Notes: generated from the sequence alone by a model not told the origin. Shown: positions 15,245 through 23,913, numbered from the stretch's first letter. The stretch is DNA of 64,000 nucleotides from an uncultured Porphyromonadaceae bacterium (GCA_900545955.1 URAU01000001.1:124001-188000); one strand, 5' to 3'. A program made the numbers and translations.

Positions 15245-15994
15245 ATGGTTCTGATAAAATCGCTCGAGCAGCTTGGCCAGTATACGCTTCTGATGAAGCG
15301 TACGTTCTCGCTGCCTGACAAATGGAATATATTCGGGCGCCGCACGATTCAGGAGATAATCAAGCTCGGAGTGGACTCCATTCCGCTTGTGATTGTGATA
15401 TCCCTTTTCATCGGTGCGGTTATTACCATCCAGATGCAGCTCAACGTCTCGTCGCCTCTGATTCCGGCCTATTCGGTCGGCCTGGCTACCCGCGATATCG
15501 TTCTGCTTGAGTTTTCGAATTCGATTCTTTGCCTGATTCTGGCCGGAAAAGTCGGTTCCAATATCGCATCCGAGATAGGCACCATGCGCGTGACCGAGCA
15601 AATTGATGCCCTCGATATCATGGGGGTTAATTCGGCCAACTATCTTATTCTTCCGAAAATTGTGGCCTTTGTGGTTTTCATGCCTGTGCTTGTGGTGTTC
15701 TGTATCGCGACATCGTTTGTAGGCGGCTGGTTTGTAGCTGTTTTTACAGATCTTATCAGCGTCTCCAGATATGTGTATGGACTTCAGGCCATGTTCCAGG
15801 AATGGTATGTATGGTATGGCCTTATCAAAAGCCTTTTCTTTGCGTTCATCATCGCATCGGTTGCATCGTATTTCGGTTATTATGTGAAGGGGGGCGCTCT
15901 CGAAGTGGGAAAGGCGAGTACAAACGCTGTGGTTTCGAGCAGTATTCTGATTCTTCTGTTTGATGTACTACTTACTAAACTTCTGCTGCAATGA
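15245..15994 (+). CDS. MlaE-family lipid ABC transporter permease
   Basis: The 249-residue integral membrane protein belongs to the MlaE/permease family, which moves phospholipids between inner and outer membranes and maintains outer-membrane asymmetry. It contains several hydrophobic helices (IPLVIVISLFIGAVITIQMQ, IVAFVVFMPVLVVFCIATSF) and the conserved segment EIGTMRVTEQIDALDIMGVN. Its stop overlaps the start of the ATPase gene by 4 bp (ATGA). The MCE-domain substrate-binding subunit (MlaD) is not in this window. Confidence 0.93.
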   Translation: MVLIKSLEQLGQYTLLMKRTFSLPDKWNIFGRRTIQEIIKLGVDSIPLVIVISLFIGAVITIQMQLNVSSPLIPAYSVGLATRDIVLLEFSNSILCLILAGKVGSNIASEIGTMRVTEQIDALDIMGVNSANYLILPKIVAFVVFMPVLVVFCIATSFVGGWFVAVFTDLISVSRYVYGLQAMFQEWYVWYGLIKSLFFAFIIASVASYFGYYVKGGALEVGKASTNAVVSSSILILLFDVLLTKLLLQ

Positions 15995-16770
15995 TTGAGG
16001 TAAGGAATATAACTAAATCGTTCGACGGGAAGACTATTCTCCACGACGTCAGCGCGAAGTTCTACAGTGGTAAGACAAATCTCATAATCGGGCAGAGCGG
16101 ATCGGGCAAGACCGTACTGATGAAGTCCATTGTGGGACTTGTGCGTCCGGAAGAAGGAGAAATTCTTTACGACGGACGTGATTTCATGAAAATGAAGACC
16201 GACCAGGTGAAGAAGCTGCGCCAGGAAATCGGAATGCTGTTTCAAGGGTCGGCTTTGTTCGATTCGGAAACAGTGCTTGGCAATGTAATGTTTCCGCTGG
16301 TGATGTTTTCCGATATGAGTCGCGACGAAATGCTGGATCGCGCACGCTTCTGTCTGGAGCGTGTAAATCTTAAGGGAGCCGAGTCCAAATACCCCTCGGA
16401 GATTTCCGGCGGCATGCAGAAGCGCGTGGCTATTGCCCGCGCCATCGCCCTGAATCCTCGCTACCTCTTTTGCGATGAGCCCAACTCCGGACTCGACCCG
16501 AAGACGTCGATTCTTATAGATGAGCTGCTTCACGACATCACCCATGAGTATAATATCACCACGATTATAAATACCCACGACATGAACTCGGTGCTTGGCA
16601 TCGGGGAGAATATCGTATTCATCAACAAGGGATACCGTGAGTGGGTAGGAGACAAGGAACGGATCTTCACCACTGCCAACGAAGCTCTTAATGACTTCGT
16701 GTTCGCAACACGTCTGTTCCAGGAAGTTAAGGATTATATAATCGAGCATGGGAAGCGTGCTCCCGAATGA
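15991..16770 (+). CDS. MlaF-family lipid ABC transporter ATPase
   Basis: This cytoplasmic ATPase partners the preceding MlaE-like permease. The 259-residue protein has Walker A GQSGSGKT, Q-loop GMLFQGSALFDSETV, signature ISGGMQKRVAIARAI, Walker B YLFCDEPNSGLDP and NTHDMNSV. The GSALFDS stretch after the Q-loop is typical of MlaF/Ttg2A. The 4-bp overlap with the permease implies translational coupling. Confidence 0.94.
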   Translation: MIEVRNITKSFDGKTILHDVSAKFYSGKTNLIIGQSGSGKTVLMKSIVGLVRPEEGEILYDGRDFMKMKTDQVKKLRQEIGMLFQGSALFDSETVLGNVMFPLVMFSDMSRDEMLDRARFCLERVNLKGAESKYPSEISGGMQKRVAIARAIALNPRYLFCDEPNSGLDPKTSILIDELLHDITHEYNITTIINTHDMNSVLGIGENIVFINKGYREWVGDKERIFTTANEALNDFVFATRLFQEVKDYIIEHGKRAPE

Positions 16771-16835
16771 TTTGAATCGCCAGTGGTGTTCACTGATCAT
16801 GTGTTCGCCTTGACTTAGAATATCGGTATATCGAA

Positions 16836-19115
16836 ATGAAACCATCCGTAACCCCCGACAATATTCGTCCGACAGTAGATGGTGGAAACCGTTTGCATGC
16901 CGACGAGCTGAAGACTCTGCGGTCTGATTTCGCAGCACTGCTGCGCGCTACGGCCCAGGTGGCCGAACCCTCCGATGGTGCGGCGCTGCGCCCGCTTCTT
17001 GCCTCGGGCGAGCGGGCCGGTGCATTCCGCCGCGACCGTTTCGGCAACTCACAACTTACGCGTGCAATCCGGTCGGCTGTGGCGCTTTGCGAGAATGTGA
17101 GTCCGGACCGCAATATGGTGGTGGCGCAACTGCTTTATCCCTTATGTCAGTCGGAATATATTACCCCCGAAGGGGTGGAGGACGTCTGGGGCGCCGATAT
17201 TGCCAAAATGGTGCGTGGCCTGCTTAAGGTTTCCACACTCTACAGTCGCGGTACGGCTGCCGACAGTGAGAATTTCCGCCGCCTGCTGCTGGTTTTTGCC
17301 GAGGATATCCGTGTGATAATCATCATGATTGTCAATCGCCTCGTATTGATGCGGCTTATCAACCATCATCCCGACGAGGAGTCGGTCAAGTCCATAGCTT
17401 ACGAGGCCAATTATCTGTATGCCTCTCTGGCGCATCGGCTCGGGCTGTATAAGATAAAGAGCGATCTTGAGGATATGTCGCTGAAGTATACCGACCGTGA
17501 GACGTATACCTCGATTGCGCGTCAGCTCAATGAACGTAAAAACGCCCGCGACGCTTATATTTCCGCATTTATCGGGCCTGTGAAAGCCAAACTCGAGTCG
17601 CTTGGCTTGAAATTCGATATAAAGGGTCGTACGAAGTCTATATTCTCCATCTGGAACAAGATGAAGAAGCAGAAGAACGACATTGACCACATCTACGATC
17701 TCTTTGCTATCCGCATTATTATCGATACGCCTCCCGAGCGCGAGAAAACCGACTGCTGGATGGCGTATTCGGTGGTTACGGACATGTATCGCCCAAATCC
17801 TTCGAGAATGAAGGACTGGATATCCATTCCAAAATCGAATGGCTACGAGAGTCTGCATATCACCGTGGCCGGCCCCGAGGGCAAATGGGTCGAGGTGCAG
17901 ATCCGTACCCGACGTATGGATCTGGTTGCGGAAAAAGGTCTGGCTGCCCATTGGCGATACAAAGGAATCAAGAGTGAGGCTAACCTCGATACGTGGATGA
18001 ACAATGTTCGCGATATCCTTGAAACCGCCGAACAGGGTCCTATGGAACTGATGCGGAACTTCAAGATGGATATCTACGACAAGGAAGTTTTCGTATTTAC
18101 ACCGAAAGGCGACCTTTACCGCCTTCCTGCCGGTGCCACATTGCTTGATTTCGCGTTTGCCGTACATTCGCGTCTCGGATGCATTTGTAGCGGTGGACGT
18201 GTGAACCATAAAAACGAGAAACTTGCCTATCGCCTTCATAGCGGCGATACTGTCGAGATTCTGACTTCGTCGAATCAAGTGCCCAAACAGGACTGGCTCA
18301 ACATCGTAGTTACGTCAAAGGCACGTAATAAAATCCGGCAGGCTCTCAAGGAGCAGGCCAACCGCTCGGCGGAGCTCGGGAAGGAGATGCTGCAGCGGCG
18401 GTTCAAGAACCGTAAAATCGAAATCGACGAGTCTACATTAAGCAAGCTCATCAAGAAGATGGGGTTCAAGACGACCACCGACTTCTTCAATGACATAGCC
18501 GACGGTCGACTCGACACCAACGCTGTGGCTGAGCGTTATGTCGCTCTCGACACTCAGTTGCATGAGGCGGCGGAACATCCGCGCAGGGTGTCGGCCGAGG
18601 AGTTTTCGCTGCAGTCGCAGGATACGGCCCCTGATGCCTCGGATTCAGGAAAGAGCGGAGCTTCATCGGATGTGCTTGTGATTGGCAACGATATCAAGGG
18701 GATGAAATACCGTTTCGCACGCTGTTGCAATCCCATCTATGGCGACGACGTGTTCGGATTCATATCGTCGGAAGGTGTAATCAAAATACACCGCACGGAC
18801 TGCCCCAACGCACGCAATATCCGCGAACGCTATCCTTACCGCATGATTGCGACAAGATGGTCGGGAAAGATCGGAGATCAGTTCGCCGCCACTCTGAGAA
18901 TTGTGGGACGCGATGATATCGGTATAGTGACCAATATCACGTCGATTATCAACAAGGAGAAAAATGCTACCCTCCGCAATATTTCGATTGATTCCCACGA
19001 TGGTATATTCCAAGGCCATCTGACAGTAGGAGTAAGCGATACGCGTACACTTCGGGAATTGATTAAAAAGATTTCTACGGCCAAGGGCGTGAAGGATGTT
19101 CAGCGTGCGCTGTGA
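16836..19115 (+). CDS. RelA/SpoT-family (p)ppGpp synthetase with a degenerate hydrolase domain
   Basis: This is a long RSH stringent-response protein of 759 residues. The N-terminal HD domain (about 30-200) has lost its metal ligands: the usual HDxxED segment reads LLYPLCQSEYITPE, and the later DRLHNMR reads NRLVLMR. The synthetase domain (about 255-400) is intact: KGRTKSIFSIWNKM, YDLFAIRIII, GYESLHIT, EVQIRTRRMD. A TGS domain (EVFVFTPKGDLYRLPAGAT), a cysteine-containing C-terminal region (RFARCCNPIYGDD) and an ACT domain follow. It is therefore probably RelA-like, able to make but not hydrolyse (p)ppGpp. It follows mlaF by 65 bp. Confidence 0.95.
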   Translation: MKPSVTPDNIRPTVDGGNRLHADELKTLRSDFAALLRATAQVAEPSDGAALRPLLASGERAGAFRRDRFGNSQLTRAIRSAVALCENVSPDRNMVVAQLLYPLCQSEYITPEGVEDVWGADIAKMVRGLLKVSTLYSRGTAADSENFRRLLLVFAEDIRVIIIMIVNRLVLMRLINHHPDEESVKSIAYEANYLYASLAHRLGLYKIKSDLEDMSLKYTDRETYTSIARQLNERKNARDAYISAFIGPVKAKLESLGLKFDIKGRTKSIFSIWNKMKKQKNDIDHIYDLFAIRIIIDTPPEREKTDCWMAYSVVTDMYRPNPSRMKDWISIPKSNGYESLHITVAGPEGKWVEVQIRTRRMDLVAEKGLAAHWRYKGIKSEANLDTWMNNVRDILETAEQGPMELMRNFKMDIYDKEVFVFTPKGDLYRLPAGATLLDFAFAVHSRLGCICSGGRVNHKNEKLAYRLHSGDTVEILTSSNQVPKQDWLNIVVTSKARNKIRQALKEQANRSAELGKEMLQRRFKNRKIEIDESTLSKLIKKMGFKTTTDFFNDIADGRLDTNAVAERYVALDTQLHEAAEHPRRVSAEEFSLQSQDTAPDASDSGKSGASSDVLVIGNDIKGMKYRFARCCNPIYGDDVFGFISSEGVIKIHRTDCPNARNIRERYPYRMIATRWSGKIGDQFAATLRIVGRDDIGIVTNITSIINKEKNATLRNISIDSHDGIFQGHLTVGVSDTRTLRELIKKISTAKGVKDVQRAL

Positions 19116-19164
19116 TTCTCTTCTTATTTCGTCTGACACTGATAAAATTTAATATAATCCTGAT

Positions 19165-20019
19165 ATGAAAATCAAATTATATACGGCTTGTTTAATTGCC
19201 GGATTGGCCATTGCCGGCAGTGGATGCTCATCGAAATCCGAGAATCCCGACGCGCGCAATCTGCTCGCCATGGCAGAGAATGACTTCAGCAGTGGAAATT
19301 ACGCTTCGTCGATAGTCCTTCTTGATTCCCTGCAGAAAACATTCCCGGCAGAGACTGCATTGCAGAGAGTGGCCATGGCAATGCGGCCGAAAGTAATCGA
19401 AGCCGAAGCCACAAAAGCATTGGCAGCCGTGGATTCTACATACAACGCCGATATCGAGACTCTGAAAAGTCTTAAGACCCAATTGAAATGGATCAAGACT
19501 CCCGGGATGATAGAAGGCTATTGGATTGCGCCGGAAGTTTATCGTTCGGACTTCATGAATACAACCGGCATCGAGGCCCGTGTAAGCGAGATAGGGGAGT
19601 TCTATATTGTATCTTCGGTCAATCCTGCTGGCAATCTGAAACATCAGTCGATAGGACTGAAGACATCCGCCGGCAACGCCCGTACGCAGAACGTGGTATA
19701 CGATGGTGAAAGCAATTATCGTATCGGGGGGGCGGAAGTCATTACATTTTCGCCTGCTCAGTCGGACACAATCGGTGTGGTTGCCAGAAATGCCGTGGAA
19801 GCAAACCAAGCAGCGGGTGCATCCGTTATATTCTATGGCGTCAAAGGGGAGAAGTCGGTAAAAATCAGTCCGGCTGTCCTTAAAGGTATCGGGAAGGCTT
19901 ATGCCTATAGCGCTGCAACCATTCGGGCACGCGACCTTCAGGTGGAGCGTGAGCGACTTAACCGCACTATTGAGATTGCCCGTCGCCAGCAACAGTCTAC
20001 GGCCTCGGCAGATCGTTGA
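19165..20019 (+). CDS. Putative lipoprotein with TPR-like N-terminal region
   Basis: I do not recognise a named family. The 284-residue product has a signal peptide ending in a lipobox (AGSGC, Cys21). Residues about 30-70 resemble one tetratricopeptide-like helix pair (LLAMAENDFSSGNYASSIVLLDSL), followed by a mixed region and a C-terminal charged helix ending RQQQSTASADR. Such proteins occur in Bacteroidales near stringent-response and GTPase genes, but no function can be given. It lies between the RSH gene (49 bp) and engB (45 bp) and may be co-transcribed with them. Confidence 0.8.
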   Translation: MKIKLYTACLIAGLAIAGSGCSSKSENPDARNLLAMAENDFSSGNYASSIVLLDSLQKTFPAETALQRVAMAMRPKVIEAEATKALAAVDSTYNADIETLKSLKTQLKWIKTPGMIEGYWIAPEVYRSDFMNTTGIEARVSEIGEFYIVSSVNPAGNLKHQSIGLKTSAGNARTQNVVYDGESNYRIGGAEVITFSPAQSDTIGVVARNAVEANQAAGASVIFYGVKGEKSVKISPAVLKGIGKAYAYSAATIRARDLQVERERLNRTIEIARRQQQSTASADR

Positions 20020-20064
20020 CACCTACGCCGGTTATAAACATTCAACAACTAACTGCAGAATCAA

Positions 20065-20685
20065 ATGATTGTAAACAGCGCACGTTTCGTAATAAGTAAT
20101 ACCGACTATCGGAAATGCCCATCCGACGCACGCCATGAGTTCGCGTTTATCGGCCGGTCTAATGTGGGCAAATCATCGCTGATAAATATGCTTACCGGGC
20201 AGAAGGCGTTGGCGCAGACGTCGTCAACGCCGGGTAAAACTTTGCTTATCAATCATTTTCTTGTAAACGACCAGTGGTATCTGGTTGATTTGCCGGGATA
20301 TGGATATGCACAGCGCAGTAAGGAGAGCCGTGCGGAAATAAAGCGCATTATCGAGAGTTATATACTCAACCGTCAGCAGATGACGTGTCTTTTTCTGCTT
20401 ATCGACGGCCGCCATAAGCCGCAGCGCAACGACATGGAATTCATGCAGTGGCTTGGGGAGAACGGTGTGCCGTTCTGCATTGTATTTACCAAGCTTGATA
20501 AACTATCTTCGGCTGCTGCCAAGGCTTCTACGGCGGCATATTGCGCTGAGCTTCTCAATCAGTGGGAAGAGCTGCCTCCGGTATTCCGGACATCGTCGGT
20601 CGATAAGCGTGGGCGCAACGAAATACTTGATTATATTGACGAACTGTGTAAATTGCCGCTTGAAATCGATGATACATCTTGCTGA
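20065..20685 (+). CDS. engB: Ribosome biogenesis GTPase EngB/YsxC
   Basis: EngB is an essential small GTPase acting in late 50S subunit assembly. The 206-residue protein has G1 GRSNVGKSSL, G2 region SSTPGKT, G3 DLPGYGYA and G4 TKLDK, in normal order and spacing. Length is typical. It closes the plus-strand group that begins at mlaE. Confidence 0.97.
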   Translation: MIVNSARFVISNTDYRKCPSDARHEFAFIGRSNVGKSSLINMLTGQKALAQTSSTPGKTLLINHFLVNDQWYLVDLPGYGYAQRSKESRAEIKRIIESYILNRQQMTCLFLLIDGRHKPQRNDMEFMQWLGENGVPFCIVFTKLDKLSSAAAKASTAAYCAELLNQWEELPPVFRTSSVDKRGRNEILDYIDELCKLPLEIDDTSC

Positions 20686-20797
20686 TGTAAGCGTCCTGCT
20701 CAGATAGGATTGTTGACTGTAGGGTGAACCTGTAGCCGGACGGGATTGTTGGAATAATATGGATGATGGAAAGTCCATCTGACAATTTAACTGATCA

Positions 20798-20852
20798 GTA
20801 ACTGCTCGAAATTATTATATCAGTAAAGTATAAAATAATTTAGAACAGTTAC
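20798..20852. repeat. Imperfect inverted repeat upstream of a small ORF
   Basis: Arms of about 19 bases (gtaactg-ctcg-aaattatt and aataattt-agaa-cagttac) match except for the middle four bases and enclose a 17-nt centre. The repeat ends about 20 bp before the ATG of the small ORF at 20872. The octamer atcagtaa is also present twice, at 20794 and 20819. It could be an operator or a structured leader. Confidence 0.6.
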
Positions 20853-20871
20853 ATAATAATCCCTTTATATT

Positions 20872-21027
20872 ATGGCTTGCAAAAAACACACTACAAAAGC
20901 GGCAGAGCCGCGGAAAGATTATCGAGGTGCCGACATTAACCGTGCTGACCATAACCGCGCCGACAAATGTCTTGAAAAGCAGGATACACGCATCCTCAAT
21001 AATAATCCACGAAACGACGACATGTAA
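20872..21027 (+). CDS. Small highly charged protein, function unknown
   Basis: An ATG-initiated frame of 51 codons encodes a hydrophilic, lysine/arginine/aspartate/asparagine-rich peptide starting MACKKHTTKAAEPRKDYRGA with cysteines near positions 3 and 33. There is no signal peptide or membrane segment. Support for its being real is positional: it lies alone between engB and a strong bidirectional terminator and is preceded by an elaborate inverted repeat. I know no family for it. About 185 bp between engB and this ORF hold no other gene. Confidence 0.55.
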   Translation: MACKKHTTKAAEPRKDYRGADINRADHNRADKCLEKQDTRILNNNPRNDDM

Positions 21028-21063
21028 AAGTCTGTTGTTTCAAGTTTTTACAGAAGATAAAAT

Positions 21064-21115
21064 AGAAGAACCGACCGCTTTGTCCGGTGTAATCCGGCAA
21101 TCGGTCGGTTCTTCT
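21064..21115. terminator. Bidirectional terminator between the small ORF and the Hc1-like gene
   Basis: Perfect 14-base arms agaagaaccgaccg and cggtcggttcttct flank a 24-nt centre containing two ccgg tetranucleotides that can pair with each other. It stands between two convergent small genes. Confidence 0.85.
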
Positions 21116-21146
21116 GTGTAAGTGTCTGTGTAGGAATCCGGGGCGA

Positions 21147-21320
21147 TTATTTCGATGCCTCGATGGAATCCTTGCGATACTGCTTCATGAGTTTCTCGAG
21201 CTCGAGGGAAGCCTTGCGGGCACGTGTGCCGGCTGCCTTATTGCCGTTTTCAACGTTAAGTTTGGCTTCTTTTTCAAATGCAGCGCAAAGCTCGCTGATT
21301 TTAGCTACTAATTCTTTCAT
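21147..21320 (-). CDS. Histone H1-like DNA-binding protein (Hc1-like)
   Basis: The 57-residue lysine-rich protein starts MKELVAKISELCAAFEKEAK and contains AAGTRARKASLELEKLMKQY, the pattern of the small Bacteroidetes histone H1/Hc1-like proteins, assumed to bind DNA and help organise the nucleoid. The start is the ATG at 21320; a longer in-frame start exists upstream but reads through the leader. It is a single-gene unit with a predicted promoter at 21463-21492, a long leader containing twin hairpins, and a bidirectional terminator after it. Confidence 0.85.
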   Translation of the reverse strand: MKELVAKISELCAAFEKEAKLNVENGNKAAGTRARKASLELEKLMKQYRKDSIEASK

Positions 21321-21379
21321 CGTGTGGAATGAATTTAAAGGGTTATAAAAAAGTAATTGAATGTTGTGCAAAATAATAG

Positions 21380-21420
21380 CAACTCCTCTGCTATGGAGGA
21401 GCCGACGCTATGGTCGGTTG
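21380..21420 (-). promoter_or_regulatory. Twin-hairpin three-way element in the Hc1-like leader
   Basis: Hairpin 1 (21383-21401) has arms ctcctc/gaggag and hairpin 2 (21402-21417) arms ccgac/gtcgg. They are directly adjacent and enclosed by a short caa/ttg stem. On the minus strand both loops read CATAGC. An alternative pairing of actcc (21382-21386) with ggagt (21420-21424) would break hairpin 1. The element lies in the predicted 5' leader, 60-100 nt before the start codon. Confidence 0.55.
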
Positions 21421-21462
21421 GAGTAAAAGCATCTAAATCAGCGTCGCTTTCCATTGCATCCG

Positions 21463-21492
21463 CAAATATAACAACCTTTTTTCGAATTCAAA
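21463..21492 (-). promoter_or_regulatory. Promoter of the Hc1-like gene
   Basis: The minus strand reads TTTG (plus 21489-21492), 18 nt, then TATATTTG (plus 21463-21470). A second -7-like box, TAACTTTG (plus 21489-21496), overlaps the first -33. Start near 21456 gives a leader of about 135 nt. The rest of the 21321-21623 interval is A/T-rich with no gene. Confidence 0.65.
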
Positions 21493-21623
21493 GTTATTTT
21501 CATAAAAAAATTACAAAACAACGTATTTTTCTTTCAAAAAATCCACTGGTAATTACTCCGAAACGCATTTTTGTCCTAAAATTGTGATGTGGAATGTGTT
21601 TGGATGCGTTTGCTTGGTTAAGG

Positions 21624-21655
21624 AAGGCGATGTGCCGAAACCGGCACATCGCCTT
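21624..21655 (-). terminator. Hairpin after the EF-G-like gene
   Basis: Perfect 14-base arms aaggcgatgtgccg and cggcacatcgcctt with a 4-nt loop lie 38 bp downstream of the EF-G-like stop codon. No U-tract follows. Confidence 0.75.
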
Positions 21656-21692
21656 GCGAAAGTATTGATAAAATGAAGGTTAGACGATGCTG

Positions 21693-23849
21693 TTATTCGT
21701 CGGCATTCTTTTCGGCATATTCTTTCAGGAGTTTCTCCTGAACGTCGCCGGGCACAAGTTCATAAGATGCGAACTTCATGGTGAACGACGAGCGTCCGCC
21801 TGTTATCGAACTGAGAGCGGTTGAATAGGATGCCATTTCCTTGAGGGGCACTTTGGCGGAAATTTTCTCGAAGCCGTTTTCGCTCGACATACCCATAATG
21901 ATTGCACGACGTCCCTGAAGGTCGCTCATTACATCGCCCATAACGTCGGACGGCACCATTACGTCAACGTCGTATACGGGTTCGAGTACTTTGGGGGCTG
22001 CATTGCGGAATGCTTCCGAGAATGCGTTGCGGGCCGCAAGGCGGAAGGAAATCTCGTTTGAGTCAACAGGATGCATTTTGCCGTCGTAGATGCAGACGCG
22101 CACGTCGCGGGCATACGATCCGGTAAGCGGGCCCTGCTCCATACGGTCCATGAGGCCTTTCACAATAGCAGGGATAAAGCGGGAATCTATTGCGCCGCCC
22201 ACGATGCAGTTGTGGACAACGAGTTTGCCTCCCCATTGCAGGGGAATTTCCTGTGTGTCGCGAACGCTCATTTTGAACTCCTGATTGCCGAAACGATAGG
22301 TGTCCGGCATTGGTGCATCGGCCGAATATGGCTCGATAATCAGGTGAACTTCGCCGAACTGGCCGGCACCACCGCTCTGCTTCTTGTGGCGGTAATCGGC
22401 GCGGGCAGCTTTCGTGATTGTTTCGCGATAAGGGATTTTGGGCTCCTCGAAGATGATGGGGAGTTTGTCATTGTTTTCCACGCGCCATTTCAATGTGCGC
22501 AGGTGGAATTCTCCCTGTCCGGAAAGGATGGTCTGTTTCAGCTCCTTGCTCTGCACGATTTCCCAGGTCGGGTCTTCCTCGTGCATGCGGGTAAGAATAC
22601 CGGACAATTTTTCGGCGTCGCTTTCCGTAACGGGTCGAACGGCGCGCGAATATTTCGGTGCGGGATATTTGATAAAGTCGAACGCGATTTCGCATCCTTT
22701 CTCGTCAAGTGTATTGCCGGTGCGTGCATCTTTCAGCTTCACGGTGGCACCTATATCGCCGGCACACAGCTTATCCACAGGAGTCTTGATCTGACCGCAT
22801 ACGCAGTAGATCTGGGCAAGGCGTTCCTTGCCTCCGCGCGTTACGTTGTCCAGGTCGGCACCGGCGTTGAGCGTTCCGCTCATTACTTTAAAATATTGTA
22901 CTTCGCCGATGTGTGGCTCTACGGTAGTCTTGAACATATAGATGCTCAGGGGGCCGTTGCTGTCGGGAGCGATGGCGTCGCCGGCGGTATCGACAGGCGC
23001 GGGCATGTCGTCGACAAAAGGCACTACGTTGCCGAGGAATTCCATCATGCGGCGAACGCCCATATCCTTAAGTGCGCTTACGCAGAACACCGGGAAAATA
23101 GAGCGGTCTACCAGACCTTTGCGGATGCCTTCTCGCATCTCGTCTTCCGATAGATGACCCTGCTCGAAGAATTTCTCCATCAGAGTCTCGTCGTTTTCGG
23201 CTGCGGCTTCCACAAGGGCCTGATGAAGCTCCTGTGCCTTATCAAGTTCTTCTGCGGGGATCTCTTCTATAGTTGGAACGCCTCCATCAGGGCCCCATGA
23301 GTATTTCTTCATGAGCAGCACGTCGATCATGGCGTTGAAGCCCGGGCCGCACGAGAGTGGATACTGGATGGGGACAATTTTCTTACCGAAGATTTCGCGC
23401 ATCTGTTCGAGTGTGTTTTCATAATCGGCTTTTTCGCCGTCGAGCTGGTTGATGGCGAAAATCACAGGCTTTTTAAGCGATGCGGTTGTACGGAAAATAT
23501 TCTGTGTCCCCACTTCCACGCCATACTGGGCGTCAACGAGGATTACACCTGTATCCGTAACGTTGAGGGCTGTGATTGCGTTGCCAACGAAGTCGTCTGC
23601 TCCCGGGCAGTCGATTACGTTGAGTTTTTTGTTAAGGAATTCGGCGTAGAAAACGGTGGAGAATACCGAATAGCCGTATTCTTTCTCAACGGGGAAATAG
23701 TCGGACACAGTGTTTTTTGCCTCAACCGTGCCGCGGCGTTTTATAACTCCACACTCGTAGAGCATAGCTTCCGCGAGTGTGGTTTTCCCTGATCCCTTGC
23801 TGCCGAGCAGAGAGATGTTTTTGATTTCGTTGGATTGATAAACCTTCAT
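21693..23849 (-). CDS. Elongation factor G paralog, EF-G2 type, with altered GTPase motifs
   Basis: The 718-residue protein has the full EF-G domain layout: G domain (1-270), domain II, and domains III-V with the C-terminal GRRAIIMGMSSENGFEKISAKVPLKEM. Its GTPase centre is atypical. The P-loop GSKGSGKTT is present, but the DTPGH motif is DCPGADD (the catalytic His becomes Ala, about residue 84) and NKxD is NQLD. This resembles the Bacteroides EF-G2, which I recall being reported to support translocation without GTP hydrolysis and to matter in starvation and gut colonisation. That the same holds here is inference. It is a single-gene unit with a leader hairpin and its own 3' hairpin. Confidence 0.93.
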   Translation of the reverse strand: MKVYQSNEIKNISLLGSKGSGKTTLAEAMLYECGVIKRRGTVEAKNTVSDYFPVEKEYGYSVFSTVFYAEFLNKKLNVIDCPGADDFVGNAITALNVTDTGVILVDAQYGVEVGTQNIFRTTASLKKPVIFAINQLDGEKADYENTLEQMREIFGKKIVPIQYPLSCGPGFNAMIDVLLMKKYSWGPDGGVPTIEEIPAEELDKAQELHQALVEAAAENDETLMEKFFEQGHLSEDEMREGIRKGLVDRSIFPVFCVSALKDMGVRRMMEFLGNVVPFVDDMPAPVDTAGDAIAPDSNGPLSIYMFKTTVEPHIGEVQYFKVMSGTLNAGADLDNVTRGGKERLAQIYCVCGQIKTPVDKLCAGDIGATVKLKDARTGNTLDEKGCEIAFDFIKYPAPKYSRAVRPVTESDAEKLSGILTRMHEEDPTWEIVQSKELKQTILSGQGEFHLRTLKWRVENNDKLPIIFEEPKIPYRETITKAARADYRHKKQSGGAGQFGEVHLIIEPYSADAPMPDTYRFGNQEFKMSVRDTQEIPLQWGGKLVVHNCIVGGAIDSRFIPAIVKGLMDRMEQGPLTGSYARDVRVCIYDGKMHPVDSNEISFRLAARNAFSEAFRNAAPKVLEPVYDVDVMVPSDVMGDVMSDLQGRRAIIMGMSSENGFEKISAKVPLKEMASYSTALSSITGGRSSFTMKFASYELVPGDVQEKLLKEYAEKNADE

Positions 23850-23893
23850 GCTATTAGAGTTTTTTGAAATGAATTATAAAGGCTGGGGAGAGG

Positions 23894-23913
23894 AATCGCT
23901 TCGAAAAGCGATT
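23894..23913 (-). promoter_or_regulatory. Leader hairpin of the EF-G-like gene
   Basis: Arms aatcgctt/aagcgatt are perfect, and the loop reads ttcg on the minus strand (a UUCG tetraloop). It lies 45-65 nt upstream of the start codon, just after a near-consensus -7 box (CTAATTTG, plus about 23921-23928). Confidence 0.5.

Noticed and set aside
15880..16938. 352-codon open frame on the minus strand
   Set aside because: It is antisense to mlaE/mlaF and crosses their boundary and the next gene start; no domain is visible.
17142..18278. 378-codon open frame on the minus strand
   Set aside because: It is entirely antisense to the RSH gene, whose motifs are clear; long antisense frames are common here because of codon bias.
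22071..23153. 360-codon open frame on the plus strand
   Set aside because: It is antisense to the EF-G-like gene and shows no recognisable protein features.
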